64,000 nt of DNA from Microbacterium sp. GCS4 (GCF_001262495.1 NZ_LGYE01000001.1:1240001-1304000); one strand, 5' to 3'. Counted from the stretch's first letter, positions 51,181-59,504 are shown. Notes: generated by a model not told the origin, from the sequence alone. Translations and numbers: made by a program.

Positions 51181-52208
51181 AGTCGCCCCTTTCGGAGGAT
51201 GACGAGGAGGAAGACGAGCCCGCCGATCAGTTCGACGATGATCGTGACGGCGCTCGCCAGAGTGAACACGTGCTTGAGGAGCATGTAGGCGAGACCGAGC
51301 GCGACATACCCGAGCAGCCAGGCCACGGGCAGCAGCAGACGGTGGTCGTAGGTGTCGGCGATCGAATAGGCGAGCGTCGCGACGAGGAACCCGAGGAACG
51401 TCATCGGACCGAACAGCGACGTGCTCATCGCCGAGAGGATCGCGACCAGCGTCAGCATGAGCATCACCTGGCGCTTGTGATTCAGACCGAGGTTCGTGCT
51501 GACGTCCCTGCCGAGGGCGATGAGGTCGAGGCGTCTCGACAGCATCCAGATCGCTCCTCCGGCGGCGGCGCACACGGGGATCACGAACCACAGGAAGTCG
51601 GTGTTCGCGTTCGTGATGCTGCCGAACAGGCGCGCGGCGAGCACGTCGAACTCGTTCGGGTCGAGCATCTGCTGCAGGAACGTCGACAGGGCGCCCATGC
51701 CCGTGCCCAGGATGATGCCGATCAGCAGCATGACATGCAGGTTGCCGAAGCGCCCGGAGAGCAGCCAGGAGTAGAGCAGCACCGCGAAGATCACCATGAG
51801 AGCCGACTGCAGCAGGAAACGCGTGAACGGGTCGAATCCCGAGAGCCCGGCGACCCCGAAGAAGAACACGATCGATGTCTGGATGAGTACGTACAGCGAT
51901 TCGAAGCCCATGATCGACGGCGTGATGATGCGATTGTTCGTCGCGGTCTGGAACGCGACCGTCGCGAAGGCCTGGCAGAACGTGACGACCGCGATCACGA
52001 GGACGCCCGAGACGCGCATGCGCGAGATCCGCATCCATCGCTCGCTGAACGGGACGTAGGGGTTGTCCCAGCACAGCAGGAGGGCGGTGATGACGAGGGC
52101 TCCCACGATCAGCCCGGCGAGCACCAGGCCGTACCGGCGGCGGTGCGCGGGGTCCGCGAAGGAACCGGCGCTCCTCACCGGGGACGGGACGCCGAGGTCA
52201 GCGGACAC
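51177..52208 (-). CDS. iron-siderophore ABC transporter permease (FecCD family)
   Basis: 343-residue permease with about nine to ten TMs. 'FLQQMLDPNEFDVLAARLFG' and 'LGRDVSTNLGLNHKRQVML' (the coupling region) with 'FGPMTFLGFLVATLAYSIA' are FecCD/BtuC signatures. It overlaps the second permease by 11 bp and the ATPase by 4 bp. The two FecCD proteins form the heterodimeric channel. Confidence 0.93.
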   Translation of the reverse strand: MSADLGVPSPVRSAGSFADPAHRRRYGLVLAGLIVGALVITALLLCWDNPYVPFSERWMRISRMRVSGVLVIAVVTFCQAFATVAFQTATNNRIITPSIMGFESLYVLIQTSIVFFFGVAGLSGFDPFTRFLLQSALMVIFAVLLYSWLLSGRFGNLHVMLLIGIILGTGMGALSTFLQQMLDPNEFDVLAARLFGSITNANTDFLWFVIPVCAAAGGAIWMLSRRLDLIALGRDVSTNLGLNHKRQVMLMLTLVAILSAMSTSLFGPMTFLGFLVATLAYSIADTYDHRLLLPVAWLLGYVALGLAYMLLKHVFTLASAVTIIVELIGGLVFLLVILRKGRL

Positions 52209-53244
52209 GGGTCCTCCTCGTTCGCAGGAGCATCGCGATGAACACGGCCGACCCGACGACCCCGAGAACGAGGGAGATGGGCACCTCGAAGGGCATGATG
52301 ATCGTCCGTCCGATGAGGTCGCAGATCGTCACGATCCAGATGCCGGTGAGGAACACCCAGGGGAGGTTCGAGCGCAGGTCGTCTCCGCGCACCATCGCGA
52401 CGAGGTTCGGGACGATGAGCCCGAGGAACGGCAGCGCGCCGATGATCACCGTGACGACGCCAGTGGTCATCGCCACGAGTCCGACGCCGAGCAGAACGAC
52501 CCGCTCGTAGTGGAGCCCGACGTTCGTCGCGATATCCCTGCCCAGACCGGCGACCGTGAAGCGATCCGCAGCGATCACCACCACGATCGAGACGCCGAGC
52601 ACGATCCAGAGCGGCTCGTAGCGGCCGATCTCGATGCCCGTGAAGCGCCCCATGAACCATCCGCCGATCACCTGCAGGAGGTTGAAGCGCAGGGCGAGGA
52701 ACGTCGAGACGGCGCTGACGACGGCGCCGAACATGATGCCGACGATCGGCACGATCAGCGAGGACTTCAGCGTGACCCTCCGCAGGAACGCGAAGAAGAC
52801 GAGGGTCCCCGCGAACGCGAAGACGATCGCGATCGCCATCTTCTCCACGACCCCGGATGCCGGCAGCAGGATGTAGGCGACGAGCAACCCCAGCCCGGCC
52901 CACTCCGTCGTGCCGACGGTGGTCGGCTCGACGAAGCGGTTCTGCGTCATGAGCTGCATCACGAGCCCGGCCATGGCCATGCTCGCGCCCGCCAGCACGA
53001 GCGACGCCGTGCGCGGTACCCGGGTGATCCAGAGGAACTCACCCCCCTCCCCGTCGGCGGCGGTGATGTCGGCGACGCCCGTGAGGAGCGACACGGTGAT
53101 CAGTCCGAGCGTCAGCACGACGGCGATCAGCAGCGGCCAGGTGCGCGACCATCGGGACCGAGGGCGACGCGTCGGCGCACCCGCGAGGGCGTCGGTGTTC
53201 GTGATGCGCCGAGGGGGCGGTTCGGCGGGGATCGTCGAGGTCAC
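52198..53244 (-). CDS. iron-siderophore ABC transporter permease (FecCD family)
   Basis: 348-residue FecCD permease. The N-terminal motif 'RVPRTASLVLAGASMAMAGL' (usually RLPR..A..vGa.La.aG) and 'LGRDIATNVGLHYERVVLLG' and 'GALPFLGLIVPNLVAMVRG' are diagnostic. It starts 79 bp downstream of the binding-protein gene, past a hairpin at 53270-53307. Confidence 0.93.
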   Translation of the reverse strand: MTSTIPAEPPPRRITNTDALAGAPTRRPRSRWSRTWPLLIAVVLTLGLITVSLLTGVADITAADGEGGEFLWITRVPRTASLVLAGASMAMAGLVMQLMTQNRFVEPTTVGTTEWAGLGLLVAYILLPASGVVEKMAIAIVFAFAGTLVFFAFLRRVTLKSSLIVPIVGIMFGAVVSAVSTFLALRFNLLQVIGGWFMGRFTGIEIGRYEPLWIVLGVSIVVVIAADRFTVAGLGRDIATNVGLHYERVVLLGVGLVAMTTGVVTVIIGALPFLGLIVPNLVAMVRGDDLRSNLPWVFLTGIWIVTICDLIGRTIIMPFEVPISLVLGVVGSAVFIAMLLRTRRTRVR

Positions 53245-53269
53245 AGGTCTCTCCGGACGGACATGACGG

Positions 53270-53307
53270 GCGCCGCTGCCGCGTCCGATGAGGACGGGCA
53301 GCGGCGC
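53270..53307. terminator. intra-operon hairpin between binding protein and permeases
   Basis: An 11-bp stem GCGCCGCTGCC (53270-53280) / GGCAGCGGCGC (53297-53307) with an inner GTCC/GGAC pair. Located right after the binding-protein stop, it can act as a partial terminator or protect the upstream message, giving more binding protein than permease. Confidence 0.65.
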
Positions 53308-53323
53308 GGTGGGCGTCAGCGGG

Positions 53324-54322
53324 TCACGCGGACTCGAACAGCTCGGTGAGGCCGTTCAGGACCGCGATGTACGCGAACACGTCCTCGGTCAGGTAGTAGT
53401 CGGCGGGCATCACCGCGATGGCCTCGTTCTGCACCGCGGGGACATTCGCGAGAGCGGCCGAGCCGGTGATGAGCTCGAGGGCGGGGACCACGGTCTGCCC
53501 CTCCTCGGTTACGGCCGCGTCGCGGTCGAGCACCAGGAGGTAGTCGGCGTTGGCCTGCGCGAGCGCCTCCAGCGAGACGTTGTCGCCGGTGTGATCGGAC
53601 GATCCCGCGGCGTCGAGCGCCGGGGTCATGCCCACCAGATCGAAGAAGATGCTCGCACCGCGACCGTCGGTGGGGTTGGAGTAGTTGATCTCTCCGCCCG
53701 AGGTGACCAGGCCCATCACGGTCTTCTCGGAGTCGTAGGCGTTCTTCGCGTCATCGAGGGCCGCGTGGAACTCGTCCACCAGCGCCTCCGCCTCGTCCTT
53801 GCGGTTGAACACCTCGCCCATCAGGGTGATGCTCTCGACGACGAACTCGTCTGCGCTCTGGTCTTCGGGACCGGTCATGTCGAGGAAGGCCGCGTCGGGG
53901 GCGGCATCCTTCACACCCTGCGCGTTCTCCTCGCTGCTGAACCGGTAGCCGTTGACGACGAGGTCGGGGTCGGCGGCGACGATCTGCTCGAAGTCCGGCC
54001 CGGTGTGCAGGCCGATGTTGAGGATGTCGGACGAGTCCTTGAGCGGGTTCTCGGGGCTGAACAGGTCGAGCGGAGCGACGGTGACGGGGAGGTCCCAGTC
54101 TGCGGCGAGCTGGAAGAAGCGGTTGTCGGTGACGGCGACGCTGTCGGCGCTCTCGATCGTCACCTCGTTGCCGGCCATGTCGGTCACCGTCACGGGGTAG
54201 TAGTCCTCCGAGGCTGCGGGCTTCTCGGCCTCCGCGGAGTCCGAGGTGGCGGCGCAACCGCCGAGGGCGAGGATGCCGACGAGACCGATGCTGGTGGCGA
54301 CGAGGGTTCTGGGCACGGACAT
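53324..54322 (-). CDS. iron-siderophore ABC transporter substrate-binding lipoprotein
   Basis: 332-residue FepB/FecB-type binding protein. The signal peptide ends in lipobox 'LGGC'. The mature chain has 'YPVTVTDMAGNEVTIESADS' at the start of lobe 1, 'IVAADPDLVVNGYRF' and a long linking helix ('AEALVDEFHAALDDAKNAY'). Family 8 solute binder for ferric siderophores. It is divergent from the siderophore-interacting protein gene, sharing an iron-box region. Confidence 0.93.
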   Translation of the reverse strand: MSVPRTLVATSIGLVGILALGGCAATSDSAEAEKPAASEDYYPVTVTDMAGNEVTIESADSVAVTDNRFFQLAADWDLPVTVAPLDLFSPENPLKDSSDILNIGLHTGPDFEQIVAADPDLVVNGYRFSSEENAQGVKDAAPDAAFLDMTGPEDQSADEFVVESITLMGEVFNRKDEAEALVDEFHAALDDAKNAYDSEKTVMGLVTSGGEINYSNPTDGRGASIFFDLVGMTPALDAAGSSDHTGDNVSLEALAQANADYLLVLDRDAAVTEEGQTVVPALELITGSAALANVPAVQNEAIAVMPADYYLTEDVFAYIAVLNGLTELFESA

Positions 54323-54377
54323 GGAGAGACTCCTGTTCTGCGGTGTGGATCGCGCTCGATCGGCGCGAGAGGAACGG

Positions 54378-54424
54378 ACTTAGGTATGACTAAGTCCCCT
54401 CCAACATAGGTTAGCCTTACTTAA
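54378..54424. promoter_or_regulatory. iron boxes (DtxR/IdeR-type) between the siderophore operon and the SIP gene
   Basis: ATAGGTTAGCCTTACTTAA (54406-54424) matches 16 of 19 positions of the DtxR/IdeR consensus TTAGGTTAGSCTAACCTAA. A second palindrome ACTTAGGTATGACTAAGT (54378-54395) lies 10 bp before it. Both sit in the 102-bp divergent promoter region, so iron would repress both the importer and the SIP gene. The first box abuts the SIP ATG. Confidence 0.85.
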
Positions 54425-55192
54425 ATGAGCAATATTTACGACGGGTTCACGATCGAGCGCCGAGGTCTCGAGCTCCGGTTCCGCACGGTCACCCTCTCGG
54501 CTCGCGAGTGGCTCGCCCCCGATTACGTGCGCGTCCGGCTGGTCGGCGCCGAGCTCGCCGGCTTCACCTCCCCGGGTGCGGACGACCACATGCGGTTGTT
54601 CTTCCCCGCGGGACCTGTCGGCTCCGTCGAGGAGATGCGCGAGGCTCCGAGCCGCGAGTACACGCCCCTCGCCTGGGGCGAGAACTGGCTCGACGTCGAA
54701 TTCGCGGAGCACGGCGACGTGGGAGTCGCGGCACGCTGGGCGGCGACGGCTCCGCTCGGCTCGTCGATCGGAGTGGGCGGGCCGCGCGGCTCGGCCGTCA
54801 TCTCCGGAGAGCCCGGATCCTGGCTCCTCGTCGGCGACGAGACCGCGATCCCCGCGATCCGGCGCTTCGCCGCTCTCATCCCCCCAGCAACACCGGCTCG
54901 CATCGTGATCGAGACCGCGTCGCCCGGGCGGGAGATGGAGATCGATGCCCCGGTCGAGGTCGAGTGGCTGCACCGCGGGGATGCCCCCTCCGGCTCCGCC
55001 CTCATCGCGTTCCTCAACGACCTCCGCGACGAGGAGGCGGTGGGCCCCGATCCCTTCGTCTTCGTCGCCGCCGAGCAGTCCATCGTCAAGCCCGGTCGCG
55101 CTCTGCTCGAGCGCTGGGGCGTGGATTCTGCGAAGGCCATTGTGAAGGGCTACTGGAAGCGCGGCGAAGCCGAGTATCACGCACCGCACTGA
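54425..55192 (+). CDS. siderophore-interacting protein (ferric-siderophore reductase)
   Basis: 255-residue FAD-binding SIP family reductase (ViuB/YqjH type), releasing iron from siderophores in the cytosol. The FAD barrel has 'YVRVRLVGAELAGFTSPGAD' and 'SREYTPLAWGENWLDVEF', and the NAD(P) half 'PGSWLLVGDETAIPAIRRF'. The C-terminus 'KGYWKRGEAEYHAPH' is family-typical. The ATG directly follows the iron box, with no Shine-Dalgarno, so the message may be leaderless. Confidence 0.94.
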   Translation: MSNIYDGFTIERRGLELRFRTVTLSAREWLAPDYVRVRLVGAELAGFTSPGADDHMRLFFPAGPVGSVEEMREAPSREYTPLAWGENWLDVEFAEHGDVGVAARWAATAPLGSSIGVGGPRGSAVISGEPGSWLLVGDETAIPAIRRFAALIPPATPARIVIETASPGREMEIDAPVEVEWLHRGDAPSGSALIAFLNDLRDEEAVGPDPFVFVAAEQSIVKPGRALLERWGVDSAKAIVKGYWKRGEAEYHAPH

Positions 55193-55224
55193 CGCCCCAC
55201 GGACTCTGCTGACAGACTGGGCGC

Positions 55225-55626
55225 ATGGCGCTTGTCGATCACCTGGGCATCACCGTCGACGACCTCGAGCGCGGCAGGGGTCAGTTCCATCCGGTCCTCA
55301 GCGCGCTCGGCTATGTGAGCGGAGGAGAGGACGACCACTCGATCTCGTGGAACAACGGCGAGGAGACCGAGATCATCCTCTACACCTGGGATGAGGAGTC
55401 CGCACCGCACCGGCACGGCCGCATAGGCTGGCAGCACATCGCCTTCGCGATGGACTCGCGCGCCGATGTCGACCGCCTGCACACGGTCGCGACGGATGCC
55501 GGGTGGACCGCCGTCCGGGAGCCGAAGGAGTACCCGCGCTACTCCGACCGGTACTACGCCTCGTTCGTGGAGGACGCCGACGGCATCCGCATCGAGTTCA
55601 TGTACAACCCGCCGCGCGAGAGCTGA
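55225..55626 (+). CDS. VOC family (glyoxalase/dioxygenase-fold) protein
   Basis: 133-residue vicinal oxygen chelate protein. It has 'VDHLGITVDDLERGRGQFHP' at the start and 'GIRIEFMYNPP' at the end, with metal-ligand candidates His6, His near 'GWQHIAFAM', and the final Glu. The substrate is unknown. It follows the SIP gene after 32 bp. Confidence 0.85.
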   Translation: MALVDHLGITVDDLERGRGQFHPVLSALGYVSGGEDDHSISWNNGEETEIILYTWDEESAPHRHGRIGWQHIAFAMDSRADVDRLHTVATDAGWTAVREPKEYPRYSDRYYASFVEDADGIRIEFMYNPPRES

Positions 55627-55638
55627 CCAGCGACTCGT

Positions 55639-55753
55639 CCTGCACATCGCTCCCGCGTCGCGGGTTGTGCACTCTTCGTGGAATCCCGGAATCCGTTGTC
55701 CTGCGACCGTGGCAGACTCCCGGCATCGGTGCGACGATCGGAGGATGGGGTTC
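55639..55753 (+). repeat. duplicated upstream segment, copy 1
   Basis: The 106 bp before ATG 55745 match 57520-57625 with only scattered changes and no gaps, continuing into the first ~50 bp of the coding region. The near-identity of this leader shows that the promoter was copied with the gene. Confidence 0.85.
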
Positions 55754-56020
55754 ATGAACGATGCGCAGACCTGGACGGTGATCGGCGTCGTCAGCGCCGT
55801 GCTCTTCAGCATGATCGGCGTCGTCTCGACGCTGTTCGTCCGCATCCTCCGCGCGGAGATCGGCGGCCTCCGTGGCGAGATGAATGCGCGCTTCGACGCC
55901 GTCAACAGCAAGTTCGACGTCGTGCACAGCCGCATCGACGCGATGAGCGCTCGCATCGACGGCCTCGACCGCGACGTACAGGCGCTCGTGAAACGCACCT
56001 TCGGCCTCGACCGCGAGTGA
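55754..56020 (+). CDS. small membrane-anchored coiled-coil protein, copy 1
   Basis: 88-residue protein. An N-terminal TM ('VIGVVSAVLFSMIGVVSTLF') is followed by a heptad-like stretch of repeated 11-residue units 'ARFDAVNSKFDVVHSRIDAM', ending 'VKRTFGLDRE'. This is a single-pass anchor with a coiled coil. I chose the ATG 9 bp after GGAGG; ATG 55745 abuts it. A paralogue with two more repeat units lies at 57635-57976 on the other side of rtcB. The function is unknown. Confidence 0.75.
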   Translation: MNDAQTWTVIGVVSAVLFSMIGVVSTLFVRILRAEIGGLRGEMNARFDAVNSKFDVVHSRIDAMSARIDGLDRDVQALVKRTFGLDRE

Positions 56021-56037
56021 CGACTCCGGGCGCTTCC

Positions 56038-56067
56038 TTGACGCCCGGGCGTGTCGTCCTCTACTGT
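56038..56067 (+). promoter_or_regulatory. promoter of the small peptide / rtcB unit
   Basis: TTGACG (56038-56043), 18-bp spacer, TACTGT (56062-56067). This fits sigma-70 spacing and drives the 32-residue peptide at 56116 and possibly rtcB by read-through. Confidence 0.55.
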
Positions 56068-56115
56068 GGCAAAGCTGTGCCGATCGGCGCAGCACGCCAG
56101 CCGAGGAGACGACGG

Positions 56116-56214
56116 ATGACCGCCCTGCGGAATCTTCCCATCGCAGCGGTGTCGATGTTTCAGCAGAAGCACGATGACCGCTACGAGTCGTACCCTCCGG
56201 CGCGCGCCGTGTGA
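56116..56214 (+). CDS. 32-residue peptide upstream of rtcB
   Basis: A short frame with an excellent ribosome-binding site (GAGGAGACGACGG before ATG) and a promoter 50 bp upstream. The product begins MTALRNLPIAAVSMFQQ and ends in a Tyr/Pro/Arg-rich tail. I recognise no family. A rho-independent-type hairpin (56231-56262) follows it and rtcB starts 54 bp beyond that, so it may be a leader peptide in an attenuator or a free small protein. Confidence 0.55.
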   Translation: MTALRNLPIAAVSMFQQKHDDRYESYPPARAV

Positions 56215-56230
56215 CAGCATCCGCTCTCGC

Positions 56231-56262
56231 AACGCCCCGCACCGTCAGGTCCGGGGCGTTTT
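56231..56262 (+). terminator. terminator/attenuator hairpin between small peptide and rtcB
   Basis: AACGCCCCG (56231-56239) / CGGGGCGTT (56252-56260) with an inner ACC/GGT pairing and a GTCA loop, followed by TTCC. It has the form of an intrinsic terminator with a short U-run, placed between the peptide stop (56214) and the rtcB ATG (56316). Confidence 0.7.
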
Positions 56263-56315
56263 CCGTGTGGGAGACCCCTGACCTGTGGCTGGACACCATC
56301 ACAAGGAAAGGAATC

Positions 56316-57485
56316 ATGGAGAGGCTCTCCGCACGGCTGCTGTCGTGGGCGTCGCTGATCGACGAGAAGACGCTCGATCAGGCGCACACCACGGCCCGCA
56401 TGCCGTTCATCCACCCGCACCTGGCGCTGATGCCGGACGCGCACCTCGGAAAGGGGGCGACGGTCGGATCGGTCATCCCGACGCTCGGCGCGATCATTCC
56501 GGCCGCTGTGGGCGTCGACATCGGCTGCGGCATGATCGCCGTCCGCACCGCGTTCACGAGGGGCGACCTCGACGGTCGTGACCTCGCCGAGCTCCGGGAG
56601 CAGATCGAGCGCGCCATCCCGCTGTCCGCGGGCCGCTACAACCGCAAGATCGTCGCGACGGCCGAGCCGAGGATCGCCGAGCTCGAGCAGCTCGCCGAGA
56701 AGAACGGCATCGACCCCGCGGCCTACGCCGGGAACTGGCGACTGCAGCTGGGCACGCTCGGCTCGGGCAACCACTTCATCGAGGTGTCGGTGGACGAGCT
56801 CGACCGGGTGTGGCTTTTCCTGCACTCGGGATCGCGTGGCGTGGGAAACCGGATCGCCGGGCACCACATCACGGTCGCGCAGCGGCTCGCGAAGCAGTGG
56901 TGGATCGAGCTGCCCGACCCCGACCTGGCCTACCTCGTCGAGGGCACGCCGGAGTTCACCCGCTACATCCGGGAACTGCGGTGGGCTCAGCGCTTCGCGC
57001 TGCTGAACCGCGAGGAGATGATGGACCGCGTCATCCGGCAGGTGTCGGAGTTCCTCGGGGTTCCGGTCGACGAGCAGGAGCGGATCAACTGCCACCACAA
57101 CTTCACCGAGTCCGAGAAGCACTACGGAAAGCAGGTGTGGGTGTCCCGCAAGGGAGCGATCCAGGCGGATGCCGGTCGGCCGGGCCTCATCCCCGGGTCG
57201 ATGGGCACCGCATCGTACGTGGTGGAGGGACTCGGCGATCCGCAGTCGCTGAACTCCTCACCGCACGGCGCGGGGCGAGAGTACTCCCGGTCGGCGGCGC
57301 GGCGCACCTTCTCGCACGAGCAGCTGCGGGCGGCGATGTCGGGCATCGAGTTCCGCGACACCGACGCCTTCATCGACGAGATCCCGCAGGCGTACAAGCC
57401 GATCGACCAGGTGATGACGGATGCCGCGAGCCTCGTCAGGGTGCGGCACACGCTGCGGCAGCTCGTCAACGTGAAGGGCGACTGA
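56316..57485 (+). CDS. rtcB: RtcB family RNA-splicing ligase
   Basis: 389-residue RNA ligase that joins 2',3'-cyclic-phosphate (or 3'-phosphate) and 5'-OH ends using GTP and Mn2+. The metal-site motifs occur in order: 'MPDAHLGKGATVG', 'VGVDIGCGMIAVRT', 'LGSGNHFIEV', 'LHSGSRGVGNRI' and 'INCHHNF'. The guanylylated His is in 'SSPHGAGREYSRSAA'. The C-terminus has 'AYKPIDQVM'. It is short for RtcB, resembling the RtcB2 group. The ATG follows AAGGAAAGG. Flanked by two copies of a small coiled-coil gene; no archease, RtcA or RtcR is nearby. Confidence 0.93.
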   Translation: MERLSARLLSWASLIDEKTLDQAHTTARMPFIHPHLALMPDAHLGKGATVGSVIPTLGAIIPAAVGVDIGCGMIAVRTAFTRGDLDGRDLAELREQIERAIPLSAGRYNRKIVATAEPRIAELEQLAEKNGIDPAAYAGNWRLQLGTLGSGNHFIEVSVDELDRVWLFLHSGSRGVGNRIAGHHITVAQRLAKQWWIELPDPDLAYLVEGTPEFTRYIRELRWAQRFALLNREEMMDRVIRQVSEFLGVPVDEQERINCHHNFTESEKHYGKQVWVSRKGAIQADAGRPGLIPGSMGTASYVVEGLGDPQSLNSSPHGAGREYSRSAARRTFSHEQLRAAMSGIEFRDTDAFIDEIPQAYKPIDQVMTDAASLVRVRHTLRQLVNVKGD

Positions 57486-57487
57486 GC

Positions 57488-57521
57488 GGAGGGGTGGGTG
57501 ACGACGGTCGCCCACCCCTCC
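57488..57521. terminator. rtcB terminator
   Basis: GGAGGGGTGGG (57488-57498) / CCCACCCCTCC (57511-57521), an 11-bp perfect stem with 12-nt loop, directly downstream of the rtcB stop. It also ends where the second duplicated upstream segment begins. Confidence 0.8.
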
Positions 57522-57634
57522 TGCACATCGGACCCCCGTCGCGGGTTCTGCACTCTTCGTGGAATCCCGGAATCCGTTGTCGCGCGACCGTGGCAGACTC
57601 CCTGCATCGGTGCGACGATCGGAGGATGGGGTTC
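57520..57634 (+). repeat. duplicated upstream segment, copy 2
   Basis: Counterpart of 55639-55753. Both carry the same run TTCGTGGAATCCCGGAATCC and the same GGAGG ribosome-binding site, ungapped to the start codon. The distance between the copies is 1881 bp, spanning the first coiled-coil gene, the peptide and rtcB. Confidence 0.85.
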
Positions 57635-57976
57635 ATGAACGATGCGCAGACCTGGACGGTGATCGGCGTCGTCTCGACGCTTCTGTTCAGCATGCTCGGC
57701 GTCGTCTCGACGCTGTTCGTACGGATCCTGCGCACCGAGATCGGCGGCCTCCGCGGCGAGATGGTGGCGGAGATCAGCGGCCTGCGCGCCGAGACCACCG
57801 CCCGGTTCGATGCCGTGAACAGTCGCTTCGATGCCGTGAACAGTCGTTTCGACGCCGTGGACAGCAAGTTCGACGTCGTGCACAGCCGTATCGACGCGAT
57901 GAGCGCCCGCCTCGACGGCCTCGACCGCGATGTGCAGGCGCTCGTGAAGCGCACCTTCGGCCTCGACCGCGAGTGA
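57635..57976 (+). CDS. small membrane-anchored coiled-coil protein, copy 2
   Basis: 113-residue paralogue of the protein at 55754-56020. The TM, the first ~35 residues and the last ~30 ('MSARLDGLDRDVQALVKRTF') are nearly the same. The middle has an extra 'AEISGLRAETT' and two more 'RFDAVNS' heptad-type units, so the copies differ by repeat expansion. The function is unknown. It has its own duplicated promoter region and follows rtcB. Confidence 0.75.
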   Translation: MNDAQTWTVIGVVSTLLFSMLGVVSTLFVRILRTEIGGLRGEMVAEISGLRAETTARFDAVNSRFDAVNSRFDAVDSKFDVVHSRIDAMSARLDGLDRDVQALVKRTFGLDRE

Positions 57977-57992
57977 CGCGCGGCCCGCGAGG

Positions 57993-59447
57993 TCAGAGCA
58001 CCGGCTCGACAGCCGCCTCGGCATCCGTCCGGTCGGTGAACGCCGTCTTCGGGACGAAGACGAGAAGGACGGCCGCGATCAGGGCGGTGACGCCGCAGAC
58101 CACCCACACCGTGACATACCCTGCGAAGGAGCCCGCCGTCCCTTCCACAGCACCCGCGGCCCCGTTCAGCAGCGCGATGCCGAACACGCACGACGCGATC
58201 GCGCCGCCCACGGTCTTGACCGAGTTCGTGAGGCCCGTGGCGACGCCGGTCTGAGTGGCAGGCGCCGCCGACGCCGCAGCAGCAGGAAGGGCCGCGACCA
58301 GCGCCCCGGACCCGAGACCCACCACCACCATGTTCAGGATCACCTGCAGATAGGTCGCATGGAACGGCAGGAACAGCAGGAATCCGACCCCGACGAGCAG
58401 CGACGCCCCCATGAGCGTCAGACGCGGGGTGAGGACGCGGGCGATCACGGGGAACAGCAGTGCTCCCGCGATCATCGCGATGAGGTAGATCCCGATGATG
58501 AGCGACGTCGCGAAGCCGGTGGTGCCGAGACCGTAGCCGTAGACACCGGGATCGGTGCGGGCGAAGGTGGACAGCGGCGCCTGCGCGCCCAGCACGCTGA
58601 CGCCGAACAGACCCGCTGTGAGGAAGACGGGGCCGAGAGCGGGCGAGCGGAACATGCGCACGTCGATCAGCGGGTCGTCGCAGCGGAGCTCCCACAGCAC
58701 GAACGGGATCACGAGCAGGATGCCGAGCACGACGACCGCCCATGACCAGGGGTTCACCAGACCGCCCTCGAGACGCAGCAGACTGAGTCCACCCGTGAAG
58801 CAGATGAGGGCCAGCGAGATCAGGACCACGCCGACCGTGTCGAAGACCCCGCCGGTCGGCTCGGGCGATTCCTTCACGCCGAACAGGATCACGAAGAAGC
58901 AGACGACGATCAGCACGGCAGGGATGAGCAGCACACTCGTGAGCGGGAGCACGTCGATGAGCGCTCCGCCGGCCAGCGCACCGATGATCGCGCCCGCCTC
59001 GAGCGCCGCGACGAGGAGCCCGGCGGCCTTTGCGGTGATCGTGGCTCGACCCTCCATGCGACGTGACCGCGACCAGATGAGGGCGATCTCCAGCGGCAGC
59101 CAGACGACGTAGAACCCCATGAGCGTCCAGGCCGCCAGGAAGACGCCGAACGAGTCGGTGAACGGCAGCACGAGGGCGGCCGCCGCGGTGAGAGCGGTCG
59201 AGATCAGCAGCATCCGCTTGTGTCCGACCATGTCGCCGAGTTTCGCGAACGCGGGGACCACGAGCGCCGACAGCATGAGCTGCGTGCCTTCGAGCCAGTT
59301 GACGTCGGCGTCGTGGATGCCGAGATGCCGCGCGATGTCGCTGAGCATCGGCGTGTAGTACCCCTGCAGCACTCCGCTCGTGAACTCGACGAAGGCGAGG
59401 AAGCCGACGACCGCAGCCAGAGTGCCCAGTGTTCGGGTGCGCGTCAT
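57993..59447 (-). CDS. MFS transporter (DHA2/EmrB-like)
   Basis: 484-residue transporter with 14 predicted TMs. The N-terminal half has 'AKLGDMVGHKRMLLIST', the MFS motif A between TM2 and TM3, and a long central pair of extra helices typical of DHA2 drug exporters. The ATG at 59447 follows GAGGAG. The substrate is unknown; drugs or metabolites are usual. Confidence 0.88.
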   Translation of the reverse strand: MTRTRTLGTLAAVVGFLAFVEFTSGVLQGYYTPMLSDIARHLGIHDADVNWLEGTQLMLSALVVPAFAKLGDMVGHKRMLLISTALTAAAALVLPFTDSFGVFLAAWTLMGFYVVWLPLEIALIWSRSRRMEGRATITAKAAGLLVAALEAGAIIGALAGGALIDVLPLTSVLLIPAVLIVVCFFVILFGVKESPEPTGGVFDTVGVVLISLALICFTGGLSLLRLEGGLVNPWSWAVVVLGILLVIPFVLWELRCDDPLIDVRMFRSPALGPVFLTAGLFGVSVLGAQAPLSTFARTDPGVYGYGLGTTGFATSLIIGIYLIAMIAGALLFPVIARVLTPRLTLMGASLLVGVGFLLFLPFHATYLQVILNMVVVGLGSGALVAALPAAAASAAPATQTGVATGLTNSVKTVGGAIASCVFGIALLNGAAGAVEGTAGSFAGYVTVWVVCGVTALIAAVLLVFVPKTAFTDRTDAEAAVEPVL

Positions 59448-59504
59448 CGCGGCTCCTCTATGAAAGGACGGATCCGGAGGCGACGGCACCCGGACGGGGT
59501 GAGA

